Source of the DNA: Bolinopsis microptera
Taxonomy: Eukaryota > Ctenophora > Tentaculata > Lobata > Bolinopsidae
Reading direction: 5' to 3'
DNA length: 64,000 bases
Assembly (NCBI RefSeq): GCF_026151205.1
Contig: NC_087082.1
Coordinates: forward strand, 818,501 to 882,500
In this document: positions 29,991 to 40,710 of the stretch, one piece after another
How the letters are laid out: each line of letters starts with the position of its first letter
Position numbering within the stretch: the stretch's first letter is position 1
Made by a program: the position numbers and the translations under genes
Notes under the pieces: model-generated
The model's input: the letters and a program-made list of their open reading frames with translations, nothing else
What the model was told of the DNA's origin: nothing
Databases searched by the model: none

Positions 29991-31117
29991 TGCATGATGC
30001 TGCATTGCAGGGTGGTATTGTTTGAGCTTCATGCCGAGATCATGCGATGAATTTGATGACATGGGAATCATGCAGAGGTTCAGCTGGTATTGCTATCAAA
30101 TACCATAATTATTAAATACAACATTTTATGTTATGCTTACTAATTCACCTTTTCTTGGTTTATATCTTAACAAGGTGACTTTAGTGATAGCCTAAATATA
30201 TTCAGGCTTGAGTCCTTAAAAGTTTAATATCTATAATTCTTGTCATGATTTCATTTAGGCAAAACAGTCTTGATCGTGAATGATTGTCTGTAAACAAAAT
30301 GTGTGATATGAAAGCAAAAAGAAGTCTGTTAGTCTATTAACCACTCCATTTTTATGATGATATGGGATCCAGTACAAGACACCTTGCTGGGAGGAATATG
30401 TTCTCTAAAAACATTCAATTTGTTCACTAATGTTCCCTTGTTCTTAAAGGTGCTGCCCTGGCTTTATCACCTTCACCAGGCACCACTGTACCTTCTCTTC
30501 CCCCTCATTGCATAAAAATTTCAAAGCCATGTTAATTTTGAAAAAGTTTAAGTTTAAGTGACAAGATTAACCTGAAGGAAAATTAAATTGAAAGAGGTTA
30601 ATTTAACCTGTTTGGAAGTCAAGAGAGCAATAAAATTGATAATTTTGCTCCAAATTTTTTGCCTGCGGTCAGTATTCCTTCCAGTGATCATCTCCAAAGC
30701 AAAACTTTTTTGTTTGAAAAAGTTCGAGTGAAAAGATTAACATGAAGGAAATTTAACTTGAGAAAGAAATTTTACCTGTTTGAAAGTAACAGAGAGCAGG
30801 TTTGTGTGTTTGTCGCCTGTCTGGACTCTTGGAGATATGCTATCTGTGATATGCAATCATGGGCTATATTCTGAAGTTGCTAGGTGACAAGCCTATGATT
30901 CCAGATTATTTCACAAGATTATTGAACGCAACATGATATTTAATTCAATTTCGTTTTGAATTGTTCATGTTCGTTAATATTTGTCAATTACCTTGATATA
31001 AAACAATTTAACCTCAATTGATATATAAGTTTTGCTATATCATCTTGATTTTCTGTTCCAAATGCTACAATATTATTCTGTCATTGTACCAATTTTACCA
31101 CACCTAGGTAATTCAAC
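29991..31117 (+). other. CAND1: Region upstream of CAND1
   Basis: It should contain the CAND1 promoter and 5' UTR, but no TATA box, CpG-rich stretch or initiator could be assigned. An imperfect direct repeat of about 100 bp is present: 30530-30620 and 30690-30790 share AAGATTAACxTGAAGGAAA and TTACCTGTTTG blocks. Confidence 0.4.
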
Positions 31118-34100
31118 ATGTCGTCTTCGTCGTACCACATCACCACTCTTCTTGAGAAGGTATGCTATATTTCGGTTACCAGGTTACCAGGTTACCAGGT
31201 TACCAGGTTACCAGGTTACCAGGTTACCAGGTTACCAGGTACCACATCACCACTCTTCTTGAGAAGGTATGCTATATTTCGGTTACCAGGTTACCAGGTT
31301 ACCAGGTACCAGGTTACCAGGTTACCAGGTTACCAGGTTACCAGGTACCACATCACCACTCTTCTTGAGAAGGTATGCTATATTTCGGTTACCAGGTACC
31401 AGGTTACCAGGTTACCAGGTTACCAGGTTACCAGGTTACCAGGTTACCAGGTTACCAGGTTACCAGGTACCACATCACCACTCTTCTTGAGAAGGTATGC
31501 TATATTTCGGTTACCAGGTTACCAGGTTACCAGGTTACCAGGTTACCAGGTTACCAGGTTACCAGGTACCACATCACCACTCTTCTTGAGAAGGTATGCT
31601 ATATTTTGTTTCTTGTAAAAGTTTGATTATACATGATTTTTAATTCAATAATGATCTTAGATCAGCAATAATATTTACTACATCTACGAGACGGTTCACG
31701 TAAAACTTTTAATTTTTGCTAATCGCAAGTTCACATAAAATCATGAGATAATGATGCCAATCAGTTACTCGTTTTATATTTCAACTGACTTACTTGACTT
31801 AAGGCGGGTGGTATTCCCGAGATCCATTGACAACAGTTCTCCACAGCTTTCTGTCCTCCATCAGTCTAGCTATCTCATCTACTGACTTCAGCCCAGTATC
31901 TGCTTTTAGGTTATCTAGTAGTGTTAAATGAGGTCGCCCCCTGTTAGTATGCCCATGACTCGGCTTCCAGAGGATCAGTTTGTTCAGTGTCAGCTCCGGA
32001 TGTCGGTGAGCATGACCTGCAAGTCTGAGCCTTCGTTGGGTTATCTTGGAGCTGACTTTGGGAAGATCACCGTACAGGCTGTGGTTGCTGACATGGTCTC
32101 GATATTGGTTGATGTTAAGGGCCATTCTTAACATTCGCGTATAGCAACCATCAACCATCTTCTCTAGCCTTTTCGTCATTGTCCAAGTCTCGGAACCGTA
32201 CAGTAGCACCGACTCCACTAGTGCTGTAAACACTCTGATCTTGATAGACTTTCTAAGCTTAGAATTCCAAAGCTTTTTGAGTGTGTGGCATGCTCCCCAT
32301 GCTCTTCCTTTCCTAACCCTGATATCACTCTCACTGTCTCTGATTCTAGAACCCAGATAAGTGAAGTCTTCCACATGCTCTATTGTACTGTTACCCAGGG
32401 ACTTGATGGTATCAGGGTTCTCGATGTTCTGAGTAATGAATTTGGTTTTCCCTTCATTCATTCTAAGTCCCACTGTAGCAGCAACCCTTTCTACCTCTAG
32501 CATCAGCGTCTCTGCCTCCTTTACAGTATCTGCTATCAGAGCAATGTCATCTGCAAAACCAGTGTCTGATATCTTCTCCGCCTTAACTCTCCTACTCCTA
32601 TAAGGCTTAATGGTAAATCCTATTTCAGGGTGCTTGCTTAAGGCTTGTCTCATGCAATAGTCAAGGGCTATAATGAACAAGTATGGTGCTAACGTATCCC
32701 CTTGAAGAACTCCTGCCAGGATATCAAATAGCTCAGTATCCCCATCAGGTGTAATAACTTTGCCCTTTGTGTTTACATAGAGTAGATTAATGATATCCAC
32801 AATACTGTCTGGTATCCCATAGGCCTTTAGTATTTGCATCAAAATTCCCCGGTGAAGTGAATCAAAGGCCTTCTTAAAATCAACAAACACCATAGCTGCC
32901 GGTAGGTTTCTCTGTCTAGCCCCCTCTAGTATCCTTCTGAGTGCCAAGATATGACTAGTAGTGGACCGTCCTTCCCGAAAACCATTCTGAGTGTCCCTAA
33001 GTACCCCTTCTATGGCCGGCTGGATCCTATTAAGCACCATTCTATTAAGAGTCTTTGCTACAAGTGAAGTCAAAGATATCCCCCTCCAGTTTCCAGGGTT
33101 TGTCAAGTCTCCCTTTTTGGGGACCGGAATGATGTTGCTTATCCTCCACTGATCTGGCGCAATACCATCTGTCAGGGCTTTGTTGCAGAAGGACAACACG
33201 ATTTCATCCAGATCGCATCTTTTGAGGACTTCAGGTGGTATACCGTCATCACCTGGTGCTTTACCTTCTTTAATCCTGAGTTTAGCAGCTTTGAGCTCCT
33301 CTAGAGTAAAAGGTTCTGTACTGATGTTGAGTCCTTCAAATTGAGTCTCGATCCTAGGATGTTCGTTTTCCACATCAGGTGTACTCCCTAAAAGATTCGT
33401 GAAATGCCTAAGCCAATTTTCCTTCCTCTCTTCGGCTCCGTTGCCCCTTATTTGAGTTGCCCCCTTGGCCTTCCTACCAGTAATCTCATTTATGACATTC
33501 CAACTTTCTTTATTTTTGCATCTGTCTACAGCCATTTCGACCCTTTTAACCTTGGCAACTAGATCTTCCTCAAAGATGTCCTGGTACACCTGATCCAGTT
33601 CAGTTTTAAGTACGTTAACAGAGAGTCGACTGTCTTCACTAGGATCCCGGTGATAGACAGTCTCTGCTTGCTGCAACGCTGTACGCACGTTTTGAACTCG
33701 CTGATCACCCGCGAAACCGTCACGTCTCTTCTTTTCTCTCTTCGGCAGTATGGCTTTGTTGGTATCAGCAATCGCATCAACAAAATGCCCATACAGTTCC
33801 GTAACCTCACTTTCATCAGTTTGCTCGCATAAAGCAGAGTACCGATTCTTGACTTCTACTGCATATCTCTTCTGTAGGTCTTCATCCGATTTTAGTACTC
33901 CCCAATTATACCAGTCCTTGCCAAAATGTGTTTGTCAAAAGTTCAAATCTTGCTTCAGATGGGTGACGCTGACAAAGACTTTCGATACATGGCACTCACT
34001 GATCTAATGAGTGAGCTTCAGAAAGAGAGTCTATCACTTGACAGTGATACTGAAGAAAAGGTATTAATTGGGTTTTAAATAGATTCGTTATGCAATATAC

Positions 34101-37100
34101 AATAATATTAGCTTTCTTTCTGCTGCTCTTTTAAAATTAAAAATTGAGTATATAATGCTCATAATGCATTCTATATGAACTTCCAATATTTATTGCCAGT
34201 CCACAACTTTTATTCAATTATATAATGGGGAGGTGGTTTGTTTTGACAATGTGGCTGAAATTTAATTTGTTGATAGTTTCAGCTGAATGATTTATTGCTG
34301 CAACGTACCAAAACAAATATCCACAACCTCTACCCATATGTCTGAAAACTAGACTAAACACAGTTTATCCACTAAAGAAAACGTACAAATTTCAGATATG
34401 TGAGCGTCTCCTTGTGCTGTTAGGAGACAAGAACGGTGAAGTCCAGAACTTAGCGGTGAAGTGTCTGGGACCGCTGGTGGGCAAGGTGAAAGGGAACAGG
34501 GTGGAGAACATTGTGGATGTGCTGGGGAACAACATGCTGAGTCAGAGCGAACAACTCAGAGGCATTTCAACTATGGGTAAGTATTGACTGGGTAATTTTG
34601 ATGTGCATTTTGTCCCTAAAAATTCCACATGATTGATATGTGAGAAGATTAATTACAAAAATGCACGGTTTTCACGGTTTTCAAGAGCTGGTATTAAAAA
34701 TGCTGGTATTTTGAAGTACGGTATCTCCGTGTTTAGAGTATGTCACGAAAAATTAAAATTATCTGATCACTGATATCATAGAAAGTAGGAAATGAGAATT
34801 ATAATTTACAATACAACATAATATGCCGTCATGTCTTGTGTGGGTAGAATTTAAAATATGCGACTACAAAGTTATAAAATGCTCAGCTTATCAGAGATGA
34901 TCAGATAATAATATTGTACTTTGATCAGTTAACATATTATGTACAAGCAGCTAACTGTAACGTGTTTTCTCCAACGAAACAATTTAAGTTTCCAGAATCG
35001 TAATTTAAGAAGCCCGCACTTATGAGGATCAATACAATCGTGTTACAAATTAATATATAAATAGAAGTGTAAGAGTAGATTGTAATGTAGCTTGGTCATC
35101 TCACGTTATTATCCTAATTGGTAATTATGTACATGCATAATACTTAATTAAGTAATTATGTACTTACATTAACATTGTTACTTAGCTACTACACGTGTAC
35201 TCGATCTATTATTAATTACATTATTTAAATGTGAACATTCAAACTCGAGATCTGAAACGTTAACTTTATGATTGGTGTGGGTGCTGAAACGTTAACTTTA
35301 TGATTGGTGTGGGTGCTGAAACGTTAATTTTATGATTAATGTGGGTGCTGGAACGTTAACTTTATGATTGGTGTGGGTGCTGGAACGTTAACTTTATGAT
35401 TAATGTGGGTGATGATACGTTTACTTTATGATTGGTGTGGGTGCTGGAACGTTTACTTTATGATTGGTGTGGGTGCTGGAACGTTAACTTTATGATTGAT
35501 GTGGGTGCCGAGCTCATTCGTTTGGAGAATGTTAAACATTTCCATCTTTACTACAGCCGGAAAAAGCAGCCACTTAAACAAAGAATTTACAATACAATTA
35601 CATTTAAAACTTGCAATTTGAGTTCCAGTTTTTCGTTGCTGTGGAGATTCAGCTTCTATTTTTTCTACCATATAATCTGAGTTGGATAACCAGATTAAAT
35701 TAGACGGTATTGATTTATCCCAATCTGAGTTGGATAACCAGATTATATTAGACGGTATTGATATTTGGGCCTCACCTCAGGTCTGATGATGGTGATCAGT
35801 GAGCTACACAGCTCGTCCCTTGCAGCTCCTGTCAGTAGGCGGATATGTAGCAAACTCACTACTGCTCTTACCTACCCCAAATTAGAGGTTAGTAATAGTA
35901 ATTAGTTAATATATTATCTTATTTTCAAGTGTTTATCTTATTTTGTAATATATTCGGATTTTAGTAATCATCTTTTTATTTTAGTAATAATTCTTAATGA
36001 TTTTAGTTTACTTATTTAGTAGTAATCTGATTATGGCATTGGATAAAATCAATAGATAGGTTTAGAGTTATAAATATCTCCGGGATTTCGACGCGGGATC
36101 ATATTATCACTCAGCCCGGCCCGCTGTTAGATAAACATCTCAAGGTGATATCATCCCGCCCCGGAAATTTGTATAAACCCGGCCCGCTTTTTAGTCGTAA
36201 CTGATGTTTATCATTCAATTCTCCGACTTACAATAATCAATGATACTGCTGATTAGAACTCGATAATAGTAGAACAGTTAGACGCGCGATCACGTGGGCG
36301 CGTCACGTGCGTACCACGTGCCACCAATAGCATACGCCGAGTCTATACCACGTGACACGAAAGCGCACCACGTGATATGAAACATCGTAACCGTCCACTT
36401 CTTTTACACGCAAATTCCTGGGAACGTTGCCAAAGCAGCTAATTCTTGGAATTTCTCCAACGCGTGGCGTGAGAAGTTGGCGACTAGCCAGCTACCCTTG
36501 TCCGTGCCCTAAAAATAGTATTGTTTTGCTTGCTCTCCTTCCAGCTCTTGTTCCTGCTAACGTTCAAGCTATTGCTCCACTATGACAGATCGGTTTGACA
36601 TTTCTTCTAAAGTATAAATCCCTTGTCGAAATCGCCGGAGATAATTATAATCCATAAACACTTCACGCTCAGGGCTAAATAAATGTAATCCCTCAGCTGG
36701 CGCTTCGGGATTACATATTAACACAAAACTCGTGCGCTGCGCACACTCGTATGTGTTTATCAGATCATCCCGCTAGCGCGGGATGATCTGTTATATAAAC
36801 CCTTTGCGTGGCGGGTTTATGTTATTGTAGATCATTACTGTAAATTACTTCATTTTCTGCTCTCCAGGTACAGATCCAGCTAGAAAGTCTGGACATCATG
36901 AGTGAAGTGCTGCACAAGTTTGGCAGTCTAGTCCAGTCACAGCACGACAAGGTTCAGGCGGCTCTACTCCCACTACTTGCTAATAACCGCGTTGCTGTAA
37001 GGAAGAGAACCAGCGTAGCTATAGGTTAGAGTAGCTAATGTTAGGGTTTATTAGTTGCAGGGACTTTGGGTTAAATTAAACCCCAATTAAACCCCAATTA

Positions 37101-40100
37101 AACGTTAATGATAGTGTTCTCACTTTGTTTTTCTTTCAATTTGTTTTGTTGAGGATACTAGTTTCAGGTATCACAGCTGAAACTTTCTAATCTTGAAGTT
37201 AGTGATTGCACAATAATAAACTGTGCAGGGTATTTAGTACAGAACATCAGCAATTCCCTGTTTGAAGAGCTGATAAAGCATGTGATGGATAACCTTGTTA
37301 ACCCTACTAAAGTCCTTCAGAGCTACATCACCTGTATCAACGTCATCAGGTACTTCTTCTTACCGCTCTAGAGTTTTAGAGTTTTAATGTTTCTAGCAAT
37401 ATCCTGTATCAACGTCATCAGGTACTTCTTGTTTACGTCATCAGGTACTTGCTGTTACGGCTATAGAGTTTTAGAGTTGTAATGTTTCTAGCAATATGCA
37501 TTTTGTCTTTAAGTCCAAACATTAGCCGCAGTTTTGGGTTTGTTTATCAACGATTTATTATCATTTCAAGTGAAAACTGTAAATTCCATAGTGAATATAG
37601 CGTTATTTCAATAACAACCATACTCTTAGTCGACATGCTGGGCACAGGTTTGGCAACAAACTAAAGATAATAGTTCCTAAAGTAGCAGAGTTTGCTCATT
37701 CTGCAGGAGAGAATGATGACCTGAGGGAGTCTGCCATTCAGGTAAGCAGATAATTGTACAATGTACAATGTACAATGTACAATGTACACTGTACAATGTA
37801 CACTTTACAATGTACAATGTACAATATACAATGTACAGTGTACACTTTACAATGTACAATGTACACTTTACAATGTGCAATGTGCAATGTTCAGCACAGT
37901 TAATAGGTATACAATTTAAAAAAAACCGAAGCAGTCAGTTTGTCAGCTAACATTTCGTTTGTCAATTGCATGTTCTGGTTATTCATCAAATTTACATAAT
38001 ATTACACACAAATATGTAACGAATACTTGTTCAGGTTCTGGAGTCGTGTGTACTATGGTGTCCCGGAGAAATGCAGGAGTTTACCGCTCAGATAGTAGAC
38101 ATCTCCCTTACTTACATCACTTACGATCCTAACTATAACTACGACAGTGAGGATGAAGAGGATGAGGAGTATCTGTACGTTTTGAAATATTTCCTTGTGT
38201 TTTCTTTGGGCTAACACCACAATTATAATCAATAAATAATTGTGTTTTTATTGTGTTGTTTGAGGAATAATGCTATTTCTAAGTGATGCCTAGCCTCGAG
38301 GGTATTACAAACAGTTTGTGTACATTAGTTATACATGGTCTTCATTGACGAATGAGACGTAACCTTACAAGTTTTCAAGGTTTAAACTGACTAAATCAGG
38401 TTAAAATATTCACATCCCATACATTCACTCAATAAATGTATTTATTTGTAGTTGTGAAACTAGTTTAAAATAAGCTAGTAGTCGTCAGTATTACCTTATT
38501 ACATGTATTATACATTATACTGATATACTCAGGGATGACGAGGACGACTACAGTGATGACGAAGACATGAGTTGGAAAGTTAGAAGATCTTGTGCGAAGT
38601 GCCTCTCTGCTATTGTCCAGGTTATTTATATTTCGTGTTTGAAAAGTTATTCTGTTTTGAAGTTTCAGCAACAAATACAGCAAGATTTAAATGAACACTA
38701 CTACTCAGTACTCACCTCATTCAATACACCCACAAAATAACAATATAACCAGTATAACTGCAGTCTAACATTCAATACAACAAACAAGATACAAGGGCAG
38801 ATCACAGCTTGGTAACTGCTTGGGCGGCGATCGTGTTACCACTACACCACCCGGCCTCATTCAATACACCCACAAAATAACAATATAACCAGTACAACTG
38901 CAGGCCCGTCCCGAGCTGCTATGTGATATCTACACCCGCATATCCCCTGTCCTGATATCCCGTTTTAAGGAGCGGGAGAAGAGTGTCAGACTGGACATTT
39001 TCAACACTTACTCCTGTATCCTCCGTCAAACTGCTGCCAGTAAACACGATATTGCCCCTGAGGACGAGATGCAGGATGTCACGTGAGTGCAAGTGGGGGG
39101 CCGGGGGGTGTAATTAGCTGATTAGTGTTTTGTAATGCTCCGAAATTATAACGAATTAAATTTAGTGATCTGTCGATCATGATGTGGTTGTTAGAAATAA
39201 CTTCTGATCATTTACAATTTTGTTTTATAAACTGAACCTGAATGTCTAGTACTTACAATCTATTTTGTATCTACAATTTACACACCCGTCCACCCGTTCA
39301 GGCCGCTAGCCCAGCTGGCAACACAAGTAGATGCCATTGTACGTGGTCTAGAGAAACAGTTGTACGACAAGAACGACAAAACACGACAGAGTTGTTTCTC
39401 CTTGTTGGGCGAGCTGGTTACTGTACTGCCTGGCTGTCTTACCTCTTATGTGGATATTCTTCTGCCTGCTGTTCACAAGTCTCTTAGGTATTATACTAGG
39501 GGTAACTGGGTGTTGTATACTTTAATACTTTCAACACTACTATATAACAAATAATTTGAGGAAACGATATAACAGAGTCGATATATTTTAATGTTGCCAT
39601 GGGGTGGCAAGTCCCCATACATCGTGGTCCAGTAGTTTCATTGCGTCCTAATATTAGTGATACTACTACACTTTATACAGTGACTGATTAACTGATTAAG
39701 CATTGTTATCTGAACAAAACAATAAACTGCTATAATATATTATCCTTTCCACCAGTACAAAAGGAGCAAGTTGTTACATAAAGATAAGCTCTCTGTCCTT
39801 CCTCCGCACACTTCTCACTCATCACTCTCCTGAAGTGTTCCAGTCTAACCTCCCTGATACACTCTCCTGTGTTATTGGTGCTGTTCAGGACACTTTTTAC
39901 AAGGTATCATTATTTTCACACAGTATAATTAGATGGTGGGACCAACTAATGTTTTGCTTCATTTTTTATATAATTATATATAATATGCATTCTTTTCAGA
40001 ACTCATTTTTGCAATGGACATCATTTGTTTATCGATATAATAAGATGATCATACAATTCTTGTAATTCTTGTTACTCCTGTAACTCTTGTAACTCTTGTT

Positions 40101-40710
40101 ACTCTTGTAACTATTGTTACTCTTGTAACTCTTGTAACTCTTGTAACCCTTGTATAAACTGATGATTCCACCATTAATTCCACAGGTCATATCGGAAGCT
40201 CTGCTGGTAAGCGAACAGCTAGTATTTGTAATCAGACCCCCTAACAGTAATAATCCGCAAGTATCAGAGCTATGTACCGCTATTTTCAATGCCACCTTGT
40301 ACAGATTGAAGGAGGCTGATTTAGATCAAGAGGTCAAGGAAAGGGCTATAACTTGCATGTAAGTACTGTTCATGAAAAATAACAGAAAAAATAACAAGAA
40401 AGCTTTATCAATATGTTTATCATTTTGATGACGATTGTGATTAATTAATATGATGAAATCTGATTAAGACATAAAGATGATCATATCTAATCATTATATA
40501 CATTAATCAGTATATACTTGTGATTCTCTATATATTGGTATATCGTTTGTCTCCATGTTAAAGTAAATCGTCTTGCAGGGGACATTTGTTGGCGAATATG
40601 GCAGATTTACTGCAGTCGCAACTAGCAATAGCTTTGCCGCTGTTTTTGGACAGACTGAGAAACGAAATTACAAGACTCACGACCGTGAAAGCTCTTAGTG
40701 TCATCGCCAA
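31118..40710 (+). CDS. CAND1: CAND1, N-terminal half (14 exons)
   Basis: CAND1 is a HEAT-repeat protein that binds cullin-RBX1 and exchanges SCF substrate receptors. Exons: 31118-31159, 33959-34060, 34396-34576, 35781-35887, 36868-37024, 37229-37349, 37648-37741, 38035-38174, 38533-38619, 38904-39082, 39302-39487, 39756-39903, 40186-40358, 40579-40710. All have GT/AG borders and joined phases, giving about 617 residues without stops. Diagnostic segments are [13 protein letters not shown] (exon 1), [18 protein letters not shown] (2), [18 protein letters not shown] (3), [17 protein letters not shown] and the acidic loop to [10 protein letters not shown] (8-9), and [13 protein letters not shown] / [15 protein letters not shown] (13-14). 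The family is about 1230 residues; the C-terminal half was not found downstream. The exon 9 donor (GTTATT) is weak. Confidence 0.95.
31134..31610 (+). repeat. CAND1: Amplified exon 1/donor array of CAND1
   Basis: The last 27 nt of exon 1 plus donor and about 15 intronic bases occur five times. GTATGC donors lie at 31160, 31267, 31373, 31495 and 31594 (spacings 107, 106, 122, 99). Between copies are variable runs of the 8-bp unit TTACCAGG. Only the first copy has the ATG. Each later copy is preceded by CCAG-G, which could act as a splice acceptor. One frame stays open through all copies to 31618. Confidence 0.95.
31619..31798. other. CAND1 intron 1, part before the RTE-like LINE
   Basis: AT-rich sequence without recognisable features. 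Confidence 0.5.
31799..33688 (-). CDS. RTE-like reverse transcriptase (5'-truncated)
   Basis: 629 residues from the first Met; the same frame is open further upstream. Motifs: [88 protein letters not shown] and catalytic [11 protein letters not shown]. The C-terminal part has YLGSRI, LYGSETW and a GHAHRHPE segment, as in RTE-type LINEs. The endonuclease is absent. No stop interrupts the visible frame, so the insertion is fairly young. Confidence 0.85.
   Translation of the reverse strand: MRTALQQAETVYHRDPSEDSRLSVNVLKTELDQVYQDIFEEDLVAKVKRVEMAVDRCKNKESWNVINEITGRKAKGATQIRGNGAEERKENWLRHFTNLLGSTPDVENEHPRIETQFEGLNISTEPFTLEELKAAKLRIKEGKAPGDDGIPPEVLKRCDLDEIVLSFCNKALTDGIAPDQWRISNIIPVPKKGDLTNPGNWRGISLTSLVAKTLNRMVLNRIQPAIEGVLRDTQNGFREGRSTTSHILALRRILEGARQRNLPAAMVFVDFKKAFDSLHRGILMQILKAYGIPDSIVDIINLLYVNTKGKVITPDGDTELFDILAGVLQGDTLAPYLFIIALDYCMRQALSKHPEIGFTIKPYRSRRVKAEKISDTGFADDIALIADTVKEAETLMLEVERVAATVGLRMNEGKTKFITQNIENPDTIKSLGNSTIEHVEDFTYLGSRIRDSESDIRVRKGRAWGACHTLKKLWNSKLRKSIKIRVFTALVESVLLYGSETWTMTKRLEKMVDGCYTRMLRMALNINQYRDHVSNHSLYGDLPKVSSKITQRRLRLAGHAHRHPELTLNKLILWKPSHGHTNRGRPHLTLLDNLKADTGLKSVDEIARLMEDRKLWRTVVNGSREYHPP
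31799..33930 (-). mobile_element. LINE F: RTE-like LINE fragment in CAND1 intron 1, antisense
   Basis: The coding frame begins upstream of the first Met, near 33930, inside a region that already reads as RT N-terminal sequence, so the copy lacks its endonuclease. Its 5' end stops about 30 bp short of CAND1 exon 2 (33959). The 3' end lies near 31799 with almost no 3' UTR, as in RTE elements. The insertion does not break a CAND1 exon. Confidence 0.75.
34061..35780. other. CAND1 introns 2-3, with a 32-bp minisatellite
   Basis: Apart from exon 3 (34396-34576) this is AT-rich intron. About eight copies of a 32-bp unit (GAAACGTTAACTTTATGATT and variants) lie at 35252-35508, and a 45-bp sequence is duplicated at about 35670-35760, just before the exon 4 acceptor. 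Confidence 0.85.
35252..35508 (+). repeat. 32-bp minisatellite in CAND1 intron 3
   Basis: About eight near-identical units starting GCTGAAACGTTAACTTTATG and ending GGTGTGGGT, with scattered substitutions (GATTGG/GATTAA). Confidence 0.9.
36060..36830. repeat. GC-rich hairpin clusters in CAND1 intron 4
   Basis: Successive perfect inverted repeats: TGTAATCCC at 36684-36692 with 36707-36715; GTGCGC-T-GCGCAC at 36732-36744; a 13-bp stem with TAGC loop at 36761-36790; ATAAACCC at 36795-36802 with 36813-36820. A looser set lies at 36070-36190 (CCGGGATTTCG... against ...CCCCGGAAAT). The DNA is clearly GC-richer than the rest of the intron, and looks like an inserted element of its own. Confidence 0.8.
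37754..37892. repeat. TGTACA-rich self-complementary tandem repeat in CAND1 intron 7
   Basis: Many copies of TGTACAA and the variant ACTTTACAATG, about 13 bp after the exon 7 donor. TGTACA is palindromic, so the whole array can fold on itself or form slipped structures. Confidence 0.85.
38715..38903 (-). mobile_element. Short SINE-like insertion that duplicates the exon 10 acceptor
   Basis: A 49-bp sequence ending in CTGCAG occurs at 38715-38763 and at 38855-38903 with one mismatch. The second copy is the splice acceptor of CAND1 exon 10. The 91 bp between them, read on minus, start CCGGGTGGTGTAGTGGTAAC, a tRNA/SINE-head-like box A, with no box B found. The 49-bp repeats could be a long target duplication. 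Confidence 0.6.
39521..39561 (+). other. 41-nt leader-like motif in CAND1 intron 11
   Basis: Identical by eye to the 5' ends of LINE A (23924-23964, minus) and LINE E (63819-63859, minus). It starts 34 nt after the exon 11 donor. It is followed by AAACGAT rather than GT, so it is not an obvious leader-RNA gene. A strong stem (ATGGGG...CCCCAT, near 39600-39620) lies downstream. Confidence 0.8.
40058..40156 (+). repeat. 9-bp minisatellite (CTTGTAACT) before CAND1 exon 13
   Basis: About ten units of CTTGTAACT or CTTGTTACT end about 30 bp before the exon 13 acceptor at 40186. Confidence 0.9.

Noticed and set aside
31118-31618. 166-residue open frame through the TTACCAGG repeats
   Set aside because: It is a by-product of the 8-bp repeat and absence of stops; CAND1 splices from 31159 to 33959.
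37677-37950. Open frames in the TGTACA array
   Set aside because: Repeat-encoded peptides on both strands with no family resemblance.
39521-39561. Functional spliced-leader RNA gene
   Set aside because: The motif is followed by AAACG rather than a GT donor, and no good Sm site was found.
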